Source: Bradyrhizobium sp. 1 (GTDB lineage: Bacteria; Pseudomonadota; Alphaproteobacteria; Rhizobiales; Xanthobacteraceae). From it: a stretch of 64,000 nt of DNA. The first letter of the stretch is position 1. Each line of letters begins with the position of its first letter. The DNA lies in assembly GCF_023073315.1 (NCBI RefSeq), contig NZ_JADPJH010000033.1:819088-883087 (forward strand), in the 5' to 3' direction. The notes below the pieces were generated by a model. That model worked only from the letters and a program-made list of their open reading frames with translations, made no database searches and had not been told where the DNA came from. A program made the position numbers and the translations under genes. This document shows positions 55,414-63,957 of this stretch, one piece after another.

Positions 55414-56496
55414 ATGACTACGTCCCTGCGGGACCGCGCCACTCGACTGATCCTCGCCTTCGCTATGGCAGCGGCGATCGCCCTGCCCCGTGCGGCGCTC
55501 GCCGCAGACAGCCAGTTTGACAAGATGCGCGCCAAGATCGCGGCCTTCGTTGCCGACAAAATGGAGAAGCTGGGCGGCTCGCGCATCGTCTACAAAGTCG
55601 ACACCGACGGCTTGCGCGAGAGCGTCGTCACGGATTTGCGCGACGACGTCTACAAAACCCTGCGCAACGGCAAGATCGCCTTCTCCGGTCTTGTGATCCG
55701 CGACGGCGGCGTCGAATTGAAGATCGCGGATGCCAAGGGTCGCGAAGAGCTGAAGCGCAAGCTCGCGTCGGCCGCGGAGGGATTGCCGTCGCACGCGCTT
55801 GGCGTCACCGACGGCGGCGACGGACTGGTCAGGCTCGCGCCGACCGATGCCGCCTCCGCGGCACGGCTGCACGATCTCGTCGAAGATTCCATCGCCATGA
55901 TCGAGCAGCGCCTGAAGGACGCCGATATCAAGCTCGCCGGCGCCCAGCCTGATGGCACGGACCGCATCCGCATTTTCGTCCCGGGCATGATGGAGCCCGA
56001 GCGTGTCACCACGATCTTCGCCACGAAGGTCAAAGTCAGCTTGCGCCTGGTCGACCTTTCGATGCCGGCCGAGCAGGCGCAATCCGGCACGCCGCCCGTG
56101 GGCACCGAAGTCCTGCTCGGCTTCAAGGACAAGCGCCCTTATCTGGTCGCCAGGGACAGCGCGCTCGACGGCGACGATATCAGCGATGCCGGCCCGGGAT
56201 TTGCGGCCGGCACGAAAGAGCCGATCGCCTCGTTCCGCTTCAACGGCCGCGGCACGCGGCGTTTCGCCCACATCACGGAAGAGAACGTCGGAAAACCCTT
56301 CGCCATCGTGCTCGACGACAAGGTGATCTCCGCCCCGGTGATCCGCGAGCCGATCACCGGCGGCTCGGGCCAGATCTCCGGCAATTTCACCCTGGAGGAA
56401 GCGAGCAGCGTCGCCATGCTGCTGCGTGCCGGCGCGCTGCCGGGGCACCTCTCCCTCGTCGAGCAGCAGGTCGTGCAGCCCGCCGCCAAGCCGTAG
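55414..56496 (+). CDS. Orphan exported SecD-like head-domain protein
   Basis: 360 aa. The signal peptide (MTTSLRDRATRLILAFAMAAAIALPRAALA) is followed by SecD-like P1 head sequence: VPGMMEPERVTTIFATKVKVSLRLVD and FAIVLDDKVISAPVIREPITGGSGQISGNFTLEEASSVAMLLRAGALPGHLSL. No SecD transmembrane domain follows, so it cannot be the normal translocase subunit. It may bind exported proteins in the periplasm, but this is inference. The start was chosen at MTTSL (GAGGTG upstream); GTG two codons earlier is possible. Confidence 0.78.
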   Translation: MTTSLRDRATRLILAFAMAAAIALPRAALAADSQFDKMRAKIAAFVADKMEKLGGSRIVYKVDTDGLRESVVTDLRDDVYKTLRNGKIAFSGLVIRDGGVELKIADAKGREELKRKLASAAEGLPSHALGVTDGGDGLVRLAPTDAASAARLHDLVEDSIAMIEQRLKDADIKLAGAQPDGTDRIRIFVPGMMEPERVTTIFATKVKVSLRLVDLSMPAEQAQSGTPPVGTEVLLGFKDKRPYLVARDSALDGDDISDAGPGFAAGTKEPIASFRFNGRGTRRFAHITEENVGKPFAIVLDDKVISAPVIREPITGGSGQISGNFTLEEASSVAMLLRAGALPGHLSLVEQQVVQPAAKP

Positions 56497-56771
56497 GCCG
56501 GAGCCCCCCGGCGCCCCGTCTCGCCGGAGCGCCAAGTCCGTCCAAGAGGTCCGTCGACGGCGCCAAAACCCACCCCCGGGCCTCCGAATCACGGCCGCGC
56601 CAGGGCCATACGAACAACCAACGGGCAATTGCCGAAACGCCCGATCAGGCTAAAATTTGCCTCTTGCGACATGACGGCCAAAGGCTTCATTTCAAGCGGT
56701 CGTCATTCGATTTCGGCTATACCTGCCACGAATACCGACCGGGACTGAAGGCCTTACGCGGGATTAGTACC

Positions 56772-57578
56772 ATGCCGTCCGGCAGCGCAGACATTTCGTC
56801 GATCCTCGACCGCATTCTCGATGCGGCGACGGACAATCTCAGGATCGCGAAGATCCTGGTCCAGATGGGCCTCGATCCCAACAACGTCACCTACGACGCA
56901 ATCTTCAATCGGATGCTGGAGATCTTTGTCAGCAACATCACGCTGGCCAATCTGTTCGCCGCGGTCGGCGCCGGCTTCTTCGTCGCCACCCTCCTGATGC
57001 GAACGATGGTGCCGCTGCGCGTCGCCAACATGGTCGGCTGCGCCTTCTTCGCCGTCTTCGGCGCGCTGTCCGCCAACGTCTCGACGTTCCTGCTCTATCT
57101 GCTGCTGCTTCCGATCAACGCCCTGCGCCTGCGGCAGATGCTCAAGCTGGTCAAGAAAGCGCGCCACGCGGCTGAAGGCGACATGTCGATCGAATGGCTC
57201 AAGCCGTTCATGACCGAGCGCAAATATCGCCGTGGCGATACGCTCTTCAAGCTGGGCGACCCGGCCAAGGAGATGCTGCTGACCGTCACCGGCAAGTTCC
57301 TGGTCAAGGAAATCGGCGTCGAGATCGGGCCCGGCGCGCTGATGGGCGAGCTCGGCTTCCTGACGCCGGACAACCGGCGCACCGGCACGATCGAATGCAT
57401 CGAAGACGGACAGGTGCTGACCATCACCTATGACCGGCTGCTCGAGATTTACTTCCAGGACCCGCAATTCGGCTACTATTTCCTGGTGCTGACCAGCCAG
57501 CGCCTGCTGCAGAACATCGATCGTTTGCAGAAGCAGCTGTCGACAGAGCGAGCCGCCACCACAAACAGGACCGCGTGA
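56772..57578 (+). CDS. Membrane protein with cyclic-nucleotide-binding domain
   Basis: 268 aa. Two hydrophobic segments (about 50-75 and 80-115) precede a cyclic nucleotide-binding domain (about 145-240) of Crp/CAP type (FMTERKYRRGDTLFKLGDPAKEMLLTVTGKF, then ALMGELGFLTPDNRRTGTIECIEDGQVLTI). The core PBC turn has GELGFL, as in many CNB domains. It has no DNA-binding or enzyme domain. It may sense the cAMP made by the cyclase encoded at 9422. The start is the ATG giving MPSGSADISS. Confidence 0.8.
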   Translation: MPSGSADISSILDRILDAATDNLRIAKILVQMGLDPNNVTYDAIFNRMLEIFVSNITLANLFAAVGAGFFVATLLMRTMVPLRVANMVGCAFFAVFGALSANVSTFLLYLLLLPINALRLRQMLKLVKKARHAAEGDMSIEWLKPFMTERKYRRGDTLFKLGDPAKEMLLTVTGKFLVKEIGVEIGPGALMGELGFLTPDNRRTGTIECIEDGQVLTITYDRLLEIYFQDPQFGYYFLVLTSQRLLQNIDRLQKQLSTERAATTNRTA

Positions 57579-57585
57579 TCGCGGC

Positions 57586-58227
57586 TCAGCTCAGCAGCAG
57601 CGCCATGCCGGGATCGCCCTTCTCCATCGCTCGCCGGTAGGCTGGTCGCGCACTGACCCGGCCGAGATATTTCACCACGTTCGGACAGCGCTGGAGATCA
57701 TAAGGCTGGAAGTAGCGCATCGTGGTCAGCGAAAAGCCCATCATGATGTCGGCGGTGGTGAAGGTGTTTCCCGCCAGATATTCGGCGTCGCGCACCCGGG
57801 CGTCGACCAGATCGAAGGCGCGGTCGGTGCGCCCTCTGCTCGCGACCAGCATCGGATTGTCCTCCGCGAGCTTGAGCCGGTTCAGGATCATCAGCCGGCC
57901 CATGCCAGCCTGCAGCGTGCCGTTGGCGAAGTGAAACCAGTACAGGAACTGCGCGAAGTCAGCATCGTCAGGGCGGAGCACGAGGCGTCCGTTGCCATAC
58001 TTCGCCATAATGTAATCGACGATGGCCCCGGATTCGGCGAGCACGAGATCGCCGTCGGTGATGACAGGCGCAGCCCCAATCGGATGCAGCGCCTTGTAGT
58101 CGGGCGGCGCCAGCATGGTCACGGAATCGCGGGTATAGCGCTTCAGCTCGTAGGGAAGTTCGAGCTCCTCGCACAACCAGACGATGCGCTCGGATTGGGA
58201 CTTGCCGAGATGATGGACGGTAAGCAT
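57586..58227 (-). CDS. Glutathione S-transferase family protein
   Basis: 213 aa. The N-terminal thioredoxin-like domain has VHHLGKSQSERIVWLCEELELPYEL and the ITDGDLVLAESGAIVDYIMAKYG motif (cis-Pro and SNAIL-like SxAI) near 55-77; the C-terminal domain is helical. Ser in GKSQSER may replace the catalytic Tyr/Cys. The start has AGGAGG 5 nt upstream. Role probably detoxification. The stop is 7 nt from the convergent CNB gene. Confidence 0.88.
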   Translation of the reverse strand: MLTVHHLGKSQSERIVWLCEELELPYELKRYTRDSVTMLAPPDYKALHPIGAAPVITDGDLVLAESGAIVDYIMAKYGNGRLVLRPDDADFAQFLYWFHFANGTLQAGMGRLMILNRLKLAEDNPMLVASRGRTDRAFDLVDARVRDAEYLAGNTFTTADIMMGFSLTTMRYFQPYDLQRCPNVVKYLGRVSARPAYRRAMEKGDPGMALLLS

Positions 58228-58294
58228 GACGCCTCCTACGAACGTAACTGGGTCGGTCGTGACGCCGCATCTTACTCCGTCATGAAAACCCTCT

Positions 58295-58846
58295 CTACCC
58301 CGCCTCGTCCGAGACCATCCGCGCCACGACGCGGTCGCGGCGGATGAAGTGGTGCCAAATGGCAGCAACCACGTGAACCGCGATCAAGGCGAGCAGCACA
58401 TAGGCAAACAGGATGTGGCGGTCCTCATAGGCGTTCGCCGCCGCTTTGTCCGGAGAGGTGAATTGCGGCACGTGAAACAGGCCGAAGAAGTCGGAATAAT
58501 CCGGCGTCCGCGCACCGGAATGCGCCCAGCCCAGCATCGCGACCACGATCACGGCAAGATAGAGCGCGCCATGGCTGACATGGGCCGCGATCTTCTGCCA
58601 GCGCGAGGTCTCGGCCGGCAATGCCGGCGTCGGATTGATGACGCGCCAGGCGAGGCGCAGCACGGTGAGCAGCAGGATCATGTAACCGATATCGGCATGG
58701 ATCGAGCGGTAGAAGAACTTGTCGGCACGCGCCGGGATGTGGTTCATCCACCAGCCGAAGCCGATCATGCCGATGATCGCCAGGGCCAAGATCCAGTGCA
58801 GCCACCGGGACACACTGCCCCAGCCGTTGCTGGTGTTTCCGATCAT
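58295..58846 (-). CDS. Cytochrome b561 family protein
   Basis: 183 aa with four transmembrane helices. Heme-binding His residues lie in RWLHWILALAI, RSIHADIGYMILLL, AHVSHGALYLAVIV and ALIAVHVVAAIWHHFI, two pairs across the membrane. It should be a small di-heme quinol or superoxide oxidase-type protein of the bacterial b561 family. The start is ATG with GGGGA upstream. It is independent of its neighbours. Confidence 0.88.
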   Translation of the reverse strand: MIGNTSNGWGSVSRWLHWILALAIIGMIGFGWWMNHIPARADKFFYRSIHADIGYMILLLTVLRLAWRVINPTPALPAETSRWQKIAAHVSHGALYLAVIVVAMLGWAHSGARTPDYSDFFGLFHVPQFTSPDKAAANAYEDRHILFAYVLLALIAVHVVAAIWHHFIRRDRVVARMVSDEAG

Positions 58847-59019
58847 GTCAGTCCCCGGAATTTTGCGGATACGTCCCCATCCGCAGTGCAACATCCCTGC
58901 TGATAGCGGGAACATGCGGCAATCGTGAAATTGAATCGTTCCAAACTGGCCTCATCCGGCCCTCGCCGCAAAACCGCCCCAAAAACCGAATGGTAACCAT
59001 GGCGGCTTAGGGTGGCGAC

Positions 59020-59817
59020 GTGACCAATTCCCCGACGATCCTGGTGTTCGATTCCGGCCTTGGCGGGCTCACGGTGCTGCGTGAGGTCGTGGCCGCGCGC
59101 CCCGACGCGCATTACGTCTACGTCGCCGACGACGCCTTCTTCCCCTACGGCCACCACAGCGAGGACGAGATCATCGCCCGCGTGGTGCCGCTGATGGGGG
59201 AATTGATCGGTACGCATGATCCTGACCTCGTCGTCATCGCCTGCAACACGGCGTCCACCCTGGTCCTATCTCACTTGCGCGCCGCTTATTCCCTGCCCTT
59301 CGTCGGCACGGTGCCGGCGATCAAGCCGGCCTGCGCGCAGTCGAAGACCCGCCGCGTCTCGGTGCTCGGCACCAAGGGCACGGTGACGCGCGAATACACC
59401 AAGGCGTTGATCCGCGATTACGCGCAGGGCTGTGAGGTGACGCTGGTCGGCTCGCCCGAGCTGGCCTCGCTGGCCGAACGCGAGCTCGGCGGCCACGAGA
59501 TCAGCGACGGCGACGTCCTCGCCGAGCTCGCCCCCTGCTTCGTCGGCGATGCCGCAGACGCCGGCGCACGCACCGACATCATCGTGCTCGCCTGCACGCA
59601 TTATCCGCTGCTGCTCGACCGGATGAAAAAGCTCGCTCCATGGCCGGTCGCATGGATCGACCCGGCCCCCGCCATCGCCCGTCGCGTCTCCGATCTGCTC
59701 GGCGCGCGCAGCGGCGGTATCGCACAGTCCGGCGCCGAGATAATTTTTACCTCGAACCGCGTGCATGGCCTCAAGGCCACGCTGACGCCGTTCTTCGGCG
59801 GTCGCGCACTGGCTTGA
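59020..59817 (+). CDS. murI: Glutamate racemase
   Basis: 265 aa from a GTG start. It has FDSGLGGLTVLREV, VIACNTASTLVLSHL (first catalytic Cys) and IIVLACTHYPLLLDRM (second catalytic Cys with His), the full MurI pattern, and D-glutamate for peptidoglycan is the product. Length is normal. The gene precedes an HpaI-type aldolase gene by 61 nt, with no sign of operon structure. Function clear. Confidence 0.92.
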   Translation: MTNSPTILVFDSGLGGLTVLREVVAARPDAHYVYVADDAFFPYGHHSEDEIIARVVPLMGELIGTHDPDLVVIACNTASTLVLSHLRAAYSLPFVGTVPAIKPACAQSKTRRVSVLGTKGTVTREYTKALIRDYAQGCEVTLVGSPELASLAERELGGHEISDGDVLAELAPCFVGDAADAGARTDIIVLACTHYPLLLDRMKKLAPWPVAWIDPAPAIARRVSDLLGARSGGIAQSGAEIIFTSNRVHGLKATLTPFFGGRALA

Positions 59818-59878
59818 CCTTGCGCCGCGACGGCACGCTGCTAGGCTTCGCCATCGTCATCTCTCCGCAGGTCCTCTC

Positions 59879-60652
59879 ATGTCGGCCCCCGCAACGCCAC
59901 TCAATCGCCTCCGCCAATTGTGGAGCGAGGGGCGCCCCGCCTTCGGCGCGATCGCGACGATCCCGAGCGTCCAGACCGTGCAGATCATGGCGCGCTCGCT
60001 CGACTGGATCATCGTCGATCTCGAGCACGGCCCGATCGGCCTCACCGAAGCGCATGCGATGATCGCCGCGACAACGGGGACGCAATGCACGCCGCTGGTG
60101 CGGATTGCGGCGAACGAGCCGTGGCTTGCGAAAGCGCCGATGGACATCGGCGCCTTCGGCATCAATTTCCCGATGATCACCAACCGCACTGATGCCGAGA
60201 AGGCGGTGCGCAGTGTGCGCTATCCGCCGCGCGGTGATCGTCTCTGGGGTCCGTTCCACGCGCCGTTTCGCTGGGGCCAGTCGATGCCGGACTATATGGC
60301 GAGCGCCGACGACGAGATGATCTGCATGATCACCATCGAGCATGTCGACGCGGTCAACCGCATCGACGAGATTATGGCCACGCCCGGCATCGACGTCGCG
60401 GTGATCGGCCCCGGCGATCTCGCAACGTCCATCAACAAGCGCGGGCAGATGGACGATCCGGAATTGCTGGCGCTGGTCGCCCGCGCCGAAGCCGGCATCC
60501 TCAAAAGTGGCGTGCCGATCGGTGGCGTGGCCCGCACCGCAGACCAGGCCAACCAGCTGGTCGACCGAGGCTACCGCGCGATCGCGCTCGGCTTCGACTG
60601 GTCGCTGTTCCAGCGCGGCATCATGGCGGCGTTCGACGGCGTCAGGCGCTGA
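59879..60652 (+). CDS. HpcH/HpaI aldolase
   Basis: 257 aa. It is a metal-dependent TIM-barrel aldolase with DWIIVDLEHGPI (about 41-52), the catalytic Arg in TPLVRIA (about 72), MITIEHVDAVNRIDEI (metal Glu) and AVIGPGDLATSIN (metal Asp). It cleaves 4-hydroxy-2-oxo acids into pyruvate and an aldehyde; the physiological substrate is not known. The C-terminal arm exchanges with a neighbouring subunit in the family. Confidence 0.88.
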   Translation: MSAPATPLNRLRQLWSEGRPAFGAIATIPSVQTVQIMARSLDWIIVDLEHGPIGLTEAHAMIAATTGTQCTPLVRIAANEPWLAKAPMDIGAFGINFPMITNRTDAEKAVRSVRYPPRGDRLWGPFHAPFRWGQSMPDYMASADDEMICMITIEHVDAVNRIDEIMATPGIDVAVIGPGDLATSINKRGQMDDPELLALVARAEAGILKSGVPIGGVARTADQANQLVDRGYRAIALGFDWSLFQRGIMAAFDGVRR

Positions 60653-60719
60653 ACGAGCTGATTGCCACCTTGCCGGGAACCGCCGCGCTGCTAGGCTCAG
60701 TCGTTCCAGGGAGGAAACA

Positions 60720-61103
60720 ATGCTCAAAAAGACTTTGCTCGCTCTTGCCTTCACCGGTCTGGCTGTTGCGGCCTTCGCCCAGCAACCCGGCATCAAGCGC
60801 ACGCCACTCCAGAAGGTTGAATTTCCGGAGGGCTACAACACCATCACCGCCATCGCGGAAGTCCCGGCAGGCGGCGCGGCCGGACGCCATACCCATCCGG
60901 GAATCGAGACCGGCTACGTGCTCGAAGGCGAGCTGAACCTCCTCATCGACGGCCAGCCGGAGAAAACCCTGAAACCCGGCGATTCCTACCAGATCCCGGC
61001 AGGGGTCGTGCACGACGCCAAGGCTCACGGCGACAAGGCCATGAAAGTGCTTGGAGTTTACGTCGTCGACAAGACCAAGCCGCTGGCCTCGCCGGCGCCC
61101 TGA
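60720..61103 (+). CDS. Secreted cupin-domain protein
   Basis: 127 aa. The signal peptide (MLKKTLLALAFTGLAVAAFA) is followed by a single cupin domain with metal-binding HTHPGIETGYVLEGEL (His-His-Glu) and PAGVVHDAKAHGDKA (His). A GGGAGG ribosome site precedes the ATG. It probably binds a metal and a small molecule in the periplasm. Substrate unknown. Confidence 0.83.
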   Translation: MLKKTLLALAFTGLAVAAFAQQPGIKRTPLQKVEFPEGYNTITAIAEVPAGGAAGRHTHPGIETGYVLEGELNLLIDGQPEKTLKPGDSYQIPAGVVHDAKAHGDKAMKVLGVYVVDKTKPLASPAP

Positions 61104-61213
61104 TGCGGCGAACCGACCGGCCCCAAGCGGGTTGGTTCATGCTAGAGCGTTTTGAGCGGCGAGCGGGAACCCTGTTCGTTGCCCATATTTTAGTCCGCAG
61201 GAACCGGAGCGCG

Positions 61214-61981
61214 ATGCGCGGGAAATCGAAGACCATTTCGCTGCCGCGCCGCCTGATTGTCGATCTCATGCGCGCCTCGATGGGCGTGCCGTTCGTGTCG
61301 CTCGCCCGCACGCTCAATATCCGCCCCCTGCTGGAGGCCCGCGCGGGCGCGATGGCGCCGGCCGGCTGGGCTGCGATGTTCGTCAAGGCGTTCGCCCTCG
61401 TGGCCAAAGACGAGCCCGTCCTGCGCACCGTCTACGCCAAATGGCCCTGGCCCTCGCTCTACGAGCTGCCGAAGAGCGTAGCCTCAGTCGCCATCGCCCG
61501 GGTCGAGGACGGTGAGGAATGCGTGCTGCTGCAGCGAATCGCAGGCCCCGAGACCATGGCGCTGGCCGCGGTCGATGCCGAGATCCGGCACGCCAAGACG
61601 GCGCCGATCGATGAAATCCCCATGTTCCGCAAGATCATGCGGGCGACCCGCCTGCCGCTGCCGCTGCGGCGCCTGTCCTGGGCGATCGGGCTGAATTTCG
61701 GCCGGCAGCGGGGTAACTGGTTCGGCAGCTTTGCGGTGAGTTCGGTCGCGGCCTATGGCGGCGGCGAGCTCCACCCCATCACCCCCGGACCCTTTATCGT
61801 CAGTTACGGGGTGGTCGAGCCGGACCAGACCATCCATGTCGTGATCCGCTGGGACCACCGGGTCACTGACGCTGCCCCCATCGCCCGGGTCCTGACCCGG
61901 CTGGAACAGGTGCTGAACACTGAAATCGCTGCCGAATTGCGGGCCGCGGGGTCAAAGCCGATCCGGGCCGTCGGGACCTGA
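61214..61981 (+). CDS. Stand-alone 2-oxoacid dehydrogenase acyltransferase (E2)-like domain
   Basis: 255 aa. The C-terminal part has IRWDHRVTDAAPIARVLTRLEQVL (about 211-234), the E2 catalytic motif DHRxxD (D214, H215, D219), and a preceding FAVSSVAAYGGGELHPITPGPFIVSYG block typical of the E2/CAT fold. It lacks lipoyl and E1/E3-binding domains, so it cannot work as a normal dehydrogenase core. It may be an acyltransferase for another carrier. The start MRGKSKTISL lies just before the fold; the upstream frame is not needed. Confidence 0.72.
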   Translation: MRGKSKTISLPRRLIVDLMRASMGVPFVSLARTLNIRPLLEARAGAMAPAGWAAMFVKAFALVAKDEPVLRTVYAKWPWPSLYELPKSVASVAIARVEDGEECVLLQRIAGPETMALAAVDAEIRHAKTAPIDEIPMFRKIMRATRLPLPLRRLSWAIGLNFGRQRGNWFGSFAVSSVAAYGGGELHPITPGPFIVSYGVVEPDQTIHVVIRWDHRVTDAAPIARVLTRLEQVLNTEIAAELRAAGSKPIRAVGT

Positions 61982-61998
61982 TTCCGGGGCCATTCGCA

Positions 61999-62027
61999 TT
62001 GACAGCGAACCCCAAACTCCCCTAAAA
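61999..62027 (+). promoter_or_regulatory. Probable sigma-70 promoter of rpsD
   Basis: TTGACA (61999-62004), 17-nt spacer, CTAAAA (62022-62027) fits the alphaproteobacterial housekeeping consensus in the -35 box and spacing; the -10 box is weaker. It lies about 150 nt upstream of rpsD, giving a leader of roughly 145 nt. Confidence 0.55.
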
Positions 62028-62037
62028 GCCGCTTGCT

Positions 62038-62059
62038 CGCGGGCCGATTTCGGCCCGCG
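62038..62059 (+). promoter_or_regulatory. Hairpin in the rpsD leader
   Basis: CGCGGGCCG (62038-62046), loop ATTT, CGGCCCGCG (62051-62059). A perfect 9-bp stem just after the predicted transcription start; no U-run follows. It may control rpsD by S4 binding or mark the 3' end of the gene upstream. Confidence 0.45.
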
Positions 62060-62178
62060 AAGCGTTTCGCGACCCGTGGTCCACTCCCTTATGCTTTGGG
62101 ATCGGACCTGTCAGTGCCGGGCTTGCCCGTCACACAGGAGGGCGCGTTTCCTCAAACCATGAACCTACAGAGGACGCG

Positions 62179-62796
62179 ATGACTAAGCGCAGTGAAGCCA
62201 AGTACAAGCTCGACCGCCGTATGGGCCAGAACATCTGGGGCCGCCCGAAGAGCCCCGTCAACCGCCGTGAATACGGCCCCGGCCAGCACGGCCAGCGCCG
62301 CAAGGGCAAGCTCTCCGACTTCGGCGTGCAGCTGCGCGCCAAGCAGAAGCTGAAGGGCTACTACGCCAACATCTCTGAGCGCCAGTTCCACAGCATTTAT
62401 GTCGAGGCCAGCCGCCTCAAGGGTGACACCGGCGAGAACCTGATCGGCCTGCTCGAGCGCCGTCTCGACGCGGTGGTGTACCGCTCCAAGTTCGTCTCGA
62501 CGATCTTCGCCGCGCGCCAGTTCATCAACCACGGCCACGTCAAGGTGAACGGCCGCAAGGTCAACATCTCGAGCTATCAGGTCAAGATCGGCGACGTGAT
62601 CGAGGTCAAGGAAGCCTCCAAGCAGCTCGCCCACGTGCTCGAAGCCAGCCAGCTCCCGGAGCGCGACACGCCCGACTATCTCGAAGTCGACCACGGCAAG
62701 ATGACCGCGAAGTACGTGCGCATCCCCCACCTCTCGGACGTGCCGTTCCCGGTGCAGATGGAGCCCCATCTGGTCGTCGAATTCTATTCGCGCTAA
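62179..62796 (+). CDS. rpsD: 30S ribosomal protein S4
   Basis: 205 aa. Full S4: the N-terminal KLDRRMGQNIWGRPKSPVN region lacks the zinc Cys found in some S4 proteins (the Cys-free form), and the S4 RNA-binding domain (about 94-155) has RLDAVVYRSKFVSTIFAARQFINHGHVKVNGRKV. It nucleates the 5' domain of the small ribosomal subunit. A hairpin leader precedes it and a strong terminator follows. Confidence 0.95.
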   Translation: MTKRSEAKYKLDRRMGQNIWGRPKSPVNRREYGPGQHGQRRKGKLSDFGVQLRAKQKLKGYYANISERQFHSIYVEASRLKGDTGENLIGLLERRLDAVVYRSKFVSTIFAARQFINHGHVKVNGRKVNISSYQVKIGDVIEVKEASKQLAHVLEASQLPERDTPDYLEVDHGKMTAKYVRIPHLSDVPFPVQMEPHLVVEFYSR

Positions 62797-62810
62797 GATC
62801 TGAATATCGA

Positions 62811-62840
62811 AAGGCCCCGGTTCGCCGGGGCCTTTTTGCT
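62811..62840 (+). terminator. Rho-independent terminator after rpsD
   Basis: AAGGCCCCGG (62811-62820), TTCG tetraloop, CCGGGGCCTT (62825-62834), then TTTGCTT. The stem is a perfect 10 bp. It has the same architecture as the terminator after the liv genes. Confidence 0.93.
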
Positions 62841-62884
62841 TAAGAGCCACACTTCAGTGGCCGCACTGCTTTAGGAGCCGTCGT

Positions 62885-63952
62885 ATGCTCTACACCCCTC
62901 TCCCGATCGATCCCAAGGCGCCGCCGGTGCGCATCAATCTGCTCTCGGACACGCAGACCAAGCCGACGGCTGCCATGCGCGAGGCGATGGCGCGGGCGGA
63001 GGTTGGCGACGAGCAGGTCGGCGACGATCCGACCGTGAATGCGCTGTGCGAACGCGTTGCGGATCTGCTCGGCAAGGAAGCCGCGGTCTACATGCCCTCG
63101 GGCACGATGTGCAACGTCGCCGCGACGCTGGTGCATTGCCGTCCCGGCGACGAGATTTTGGCGCATGAGACCGCGCACATCATCGCCCGCGAAGGCGGCG
63201 CGCATGCTGCGATCGGCGGTTTTCAGGTCACACAGCTGAAGGGCGCCGACGGCCAGTTCACGCCGGAGACCTTCCGCAAGGCGCTGCATCCGCGCACGCG
63301 CTACCAAGCGGCGCAGACCGTCGTCAGCGTCGAGCAGACCGCCAATATCGGCGGCGGCACGATCTGGAAGAAGGCCGCGCTCGACGAGATCGTCGCGATC
63401 GCCAAACAACATGGACTCGTCACCCACATGGACGGCGCGCGCCTCTTGAACGCCACCGTCGCGAGCGGCATCTCGCCGCGCGACATGACGGCGGGGTGGG
63501 ATTCGGCCTGGATCGATTTCTCCAAGGGCCTGGGCGCGCCGATCGGCGGCGTACTCGCGGGTTCACGCGCCTTCATCGATGCGGTCTGGCAGTGGAAGCA
63601 GCGCCTCGGCGGCTCGATGCGGCAGGCCGGAATCTGCGCGGCCGCCTGCATCTACGCGCTCGACCATCACGTCGAGCGCCTCGCCGACGACCACGCCAAT
63701 GCGCGCGCGCTCGCCCGTGGATTGTCGCAGATCGCGGGCGTCGAGGTGCAGGAGCCCGAGACCAACCTCGTGTTCTTCAAGCCCGATGGCGCCGGCGTCC
63801 CCGGCGACAAGATGGTCGCAGCGTTGCGCCAGCGCGGCGTGACGCTTGCGATGATGGACGGCCGCATCCGCGCCTGCACGCATCTCGACGTCAATGCGGG
63901 CCAGATCGAGGAGATGATCGGATACGTGCGCGAGATCGTGCGCGGGGCGTAA
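62885..63952 (+). CDS. Low-specificity L-threonine aldolase
   Basis: 355 aa. It is a PLP fold-type I enzyme with NLLSDTQTKPTAAMREAM, GDEQVGDDPTVNALCERVADLLGKEAAVYMPSGTMCN, HMDGARLLNA and DFSKGLGAPIGGVLAGS with the PLP-binding Lys. It splits threonine or allo-threonine into glycine and acetaldehyde. GGAG lies 7-10 nt upstream of the ATG. It is followed by the edge of a repeat at the window end. Confidence 0.9.
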   Translation: MLYTPLPIDPKAPPVRINLLSDTQTKPTAAMREAMARAEVGDEQVGDDPTVNALCERVADLLGKEAAVYMPSGTMCNVAATLVHCRPGDEILAHETAHIIAREGGAHAAIGGFQVTQLKGADGQFTPETFRKALHPRTRYQAAQTVVSVEQTANIGGGTIWKKAALDEIVAIAKQHGLVTHMDGARLLNATVASGISPRDMTAGWDSAWIDFSKGLGAPIGGVLAGSRAFIDAVWQWKQRLGGSMRQAGICAAACIYALDHHVERLADDHANARALARGLSQIAGVEVQEPETNLVFFKPDGAGVPGDKMVAALRQRGVTLAMMDGRIRACTHLDVNAGQIEEMIGYVREIVRGA

Positions 63953-63957
63953 TCAGA

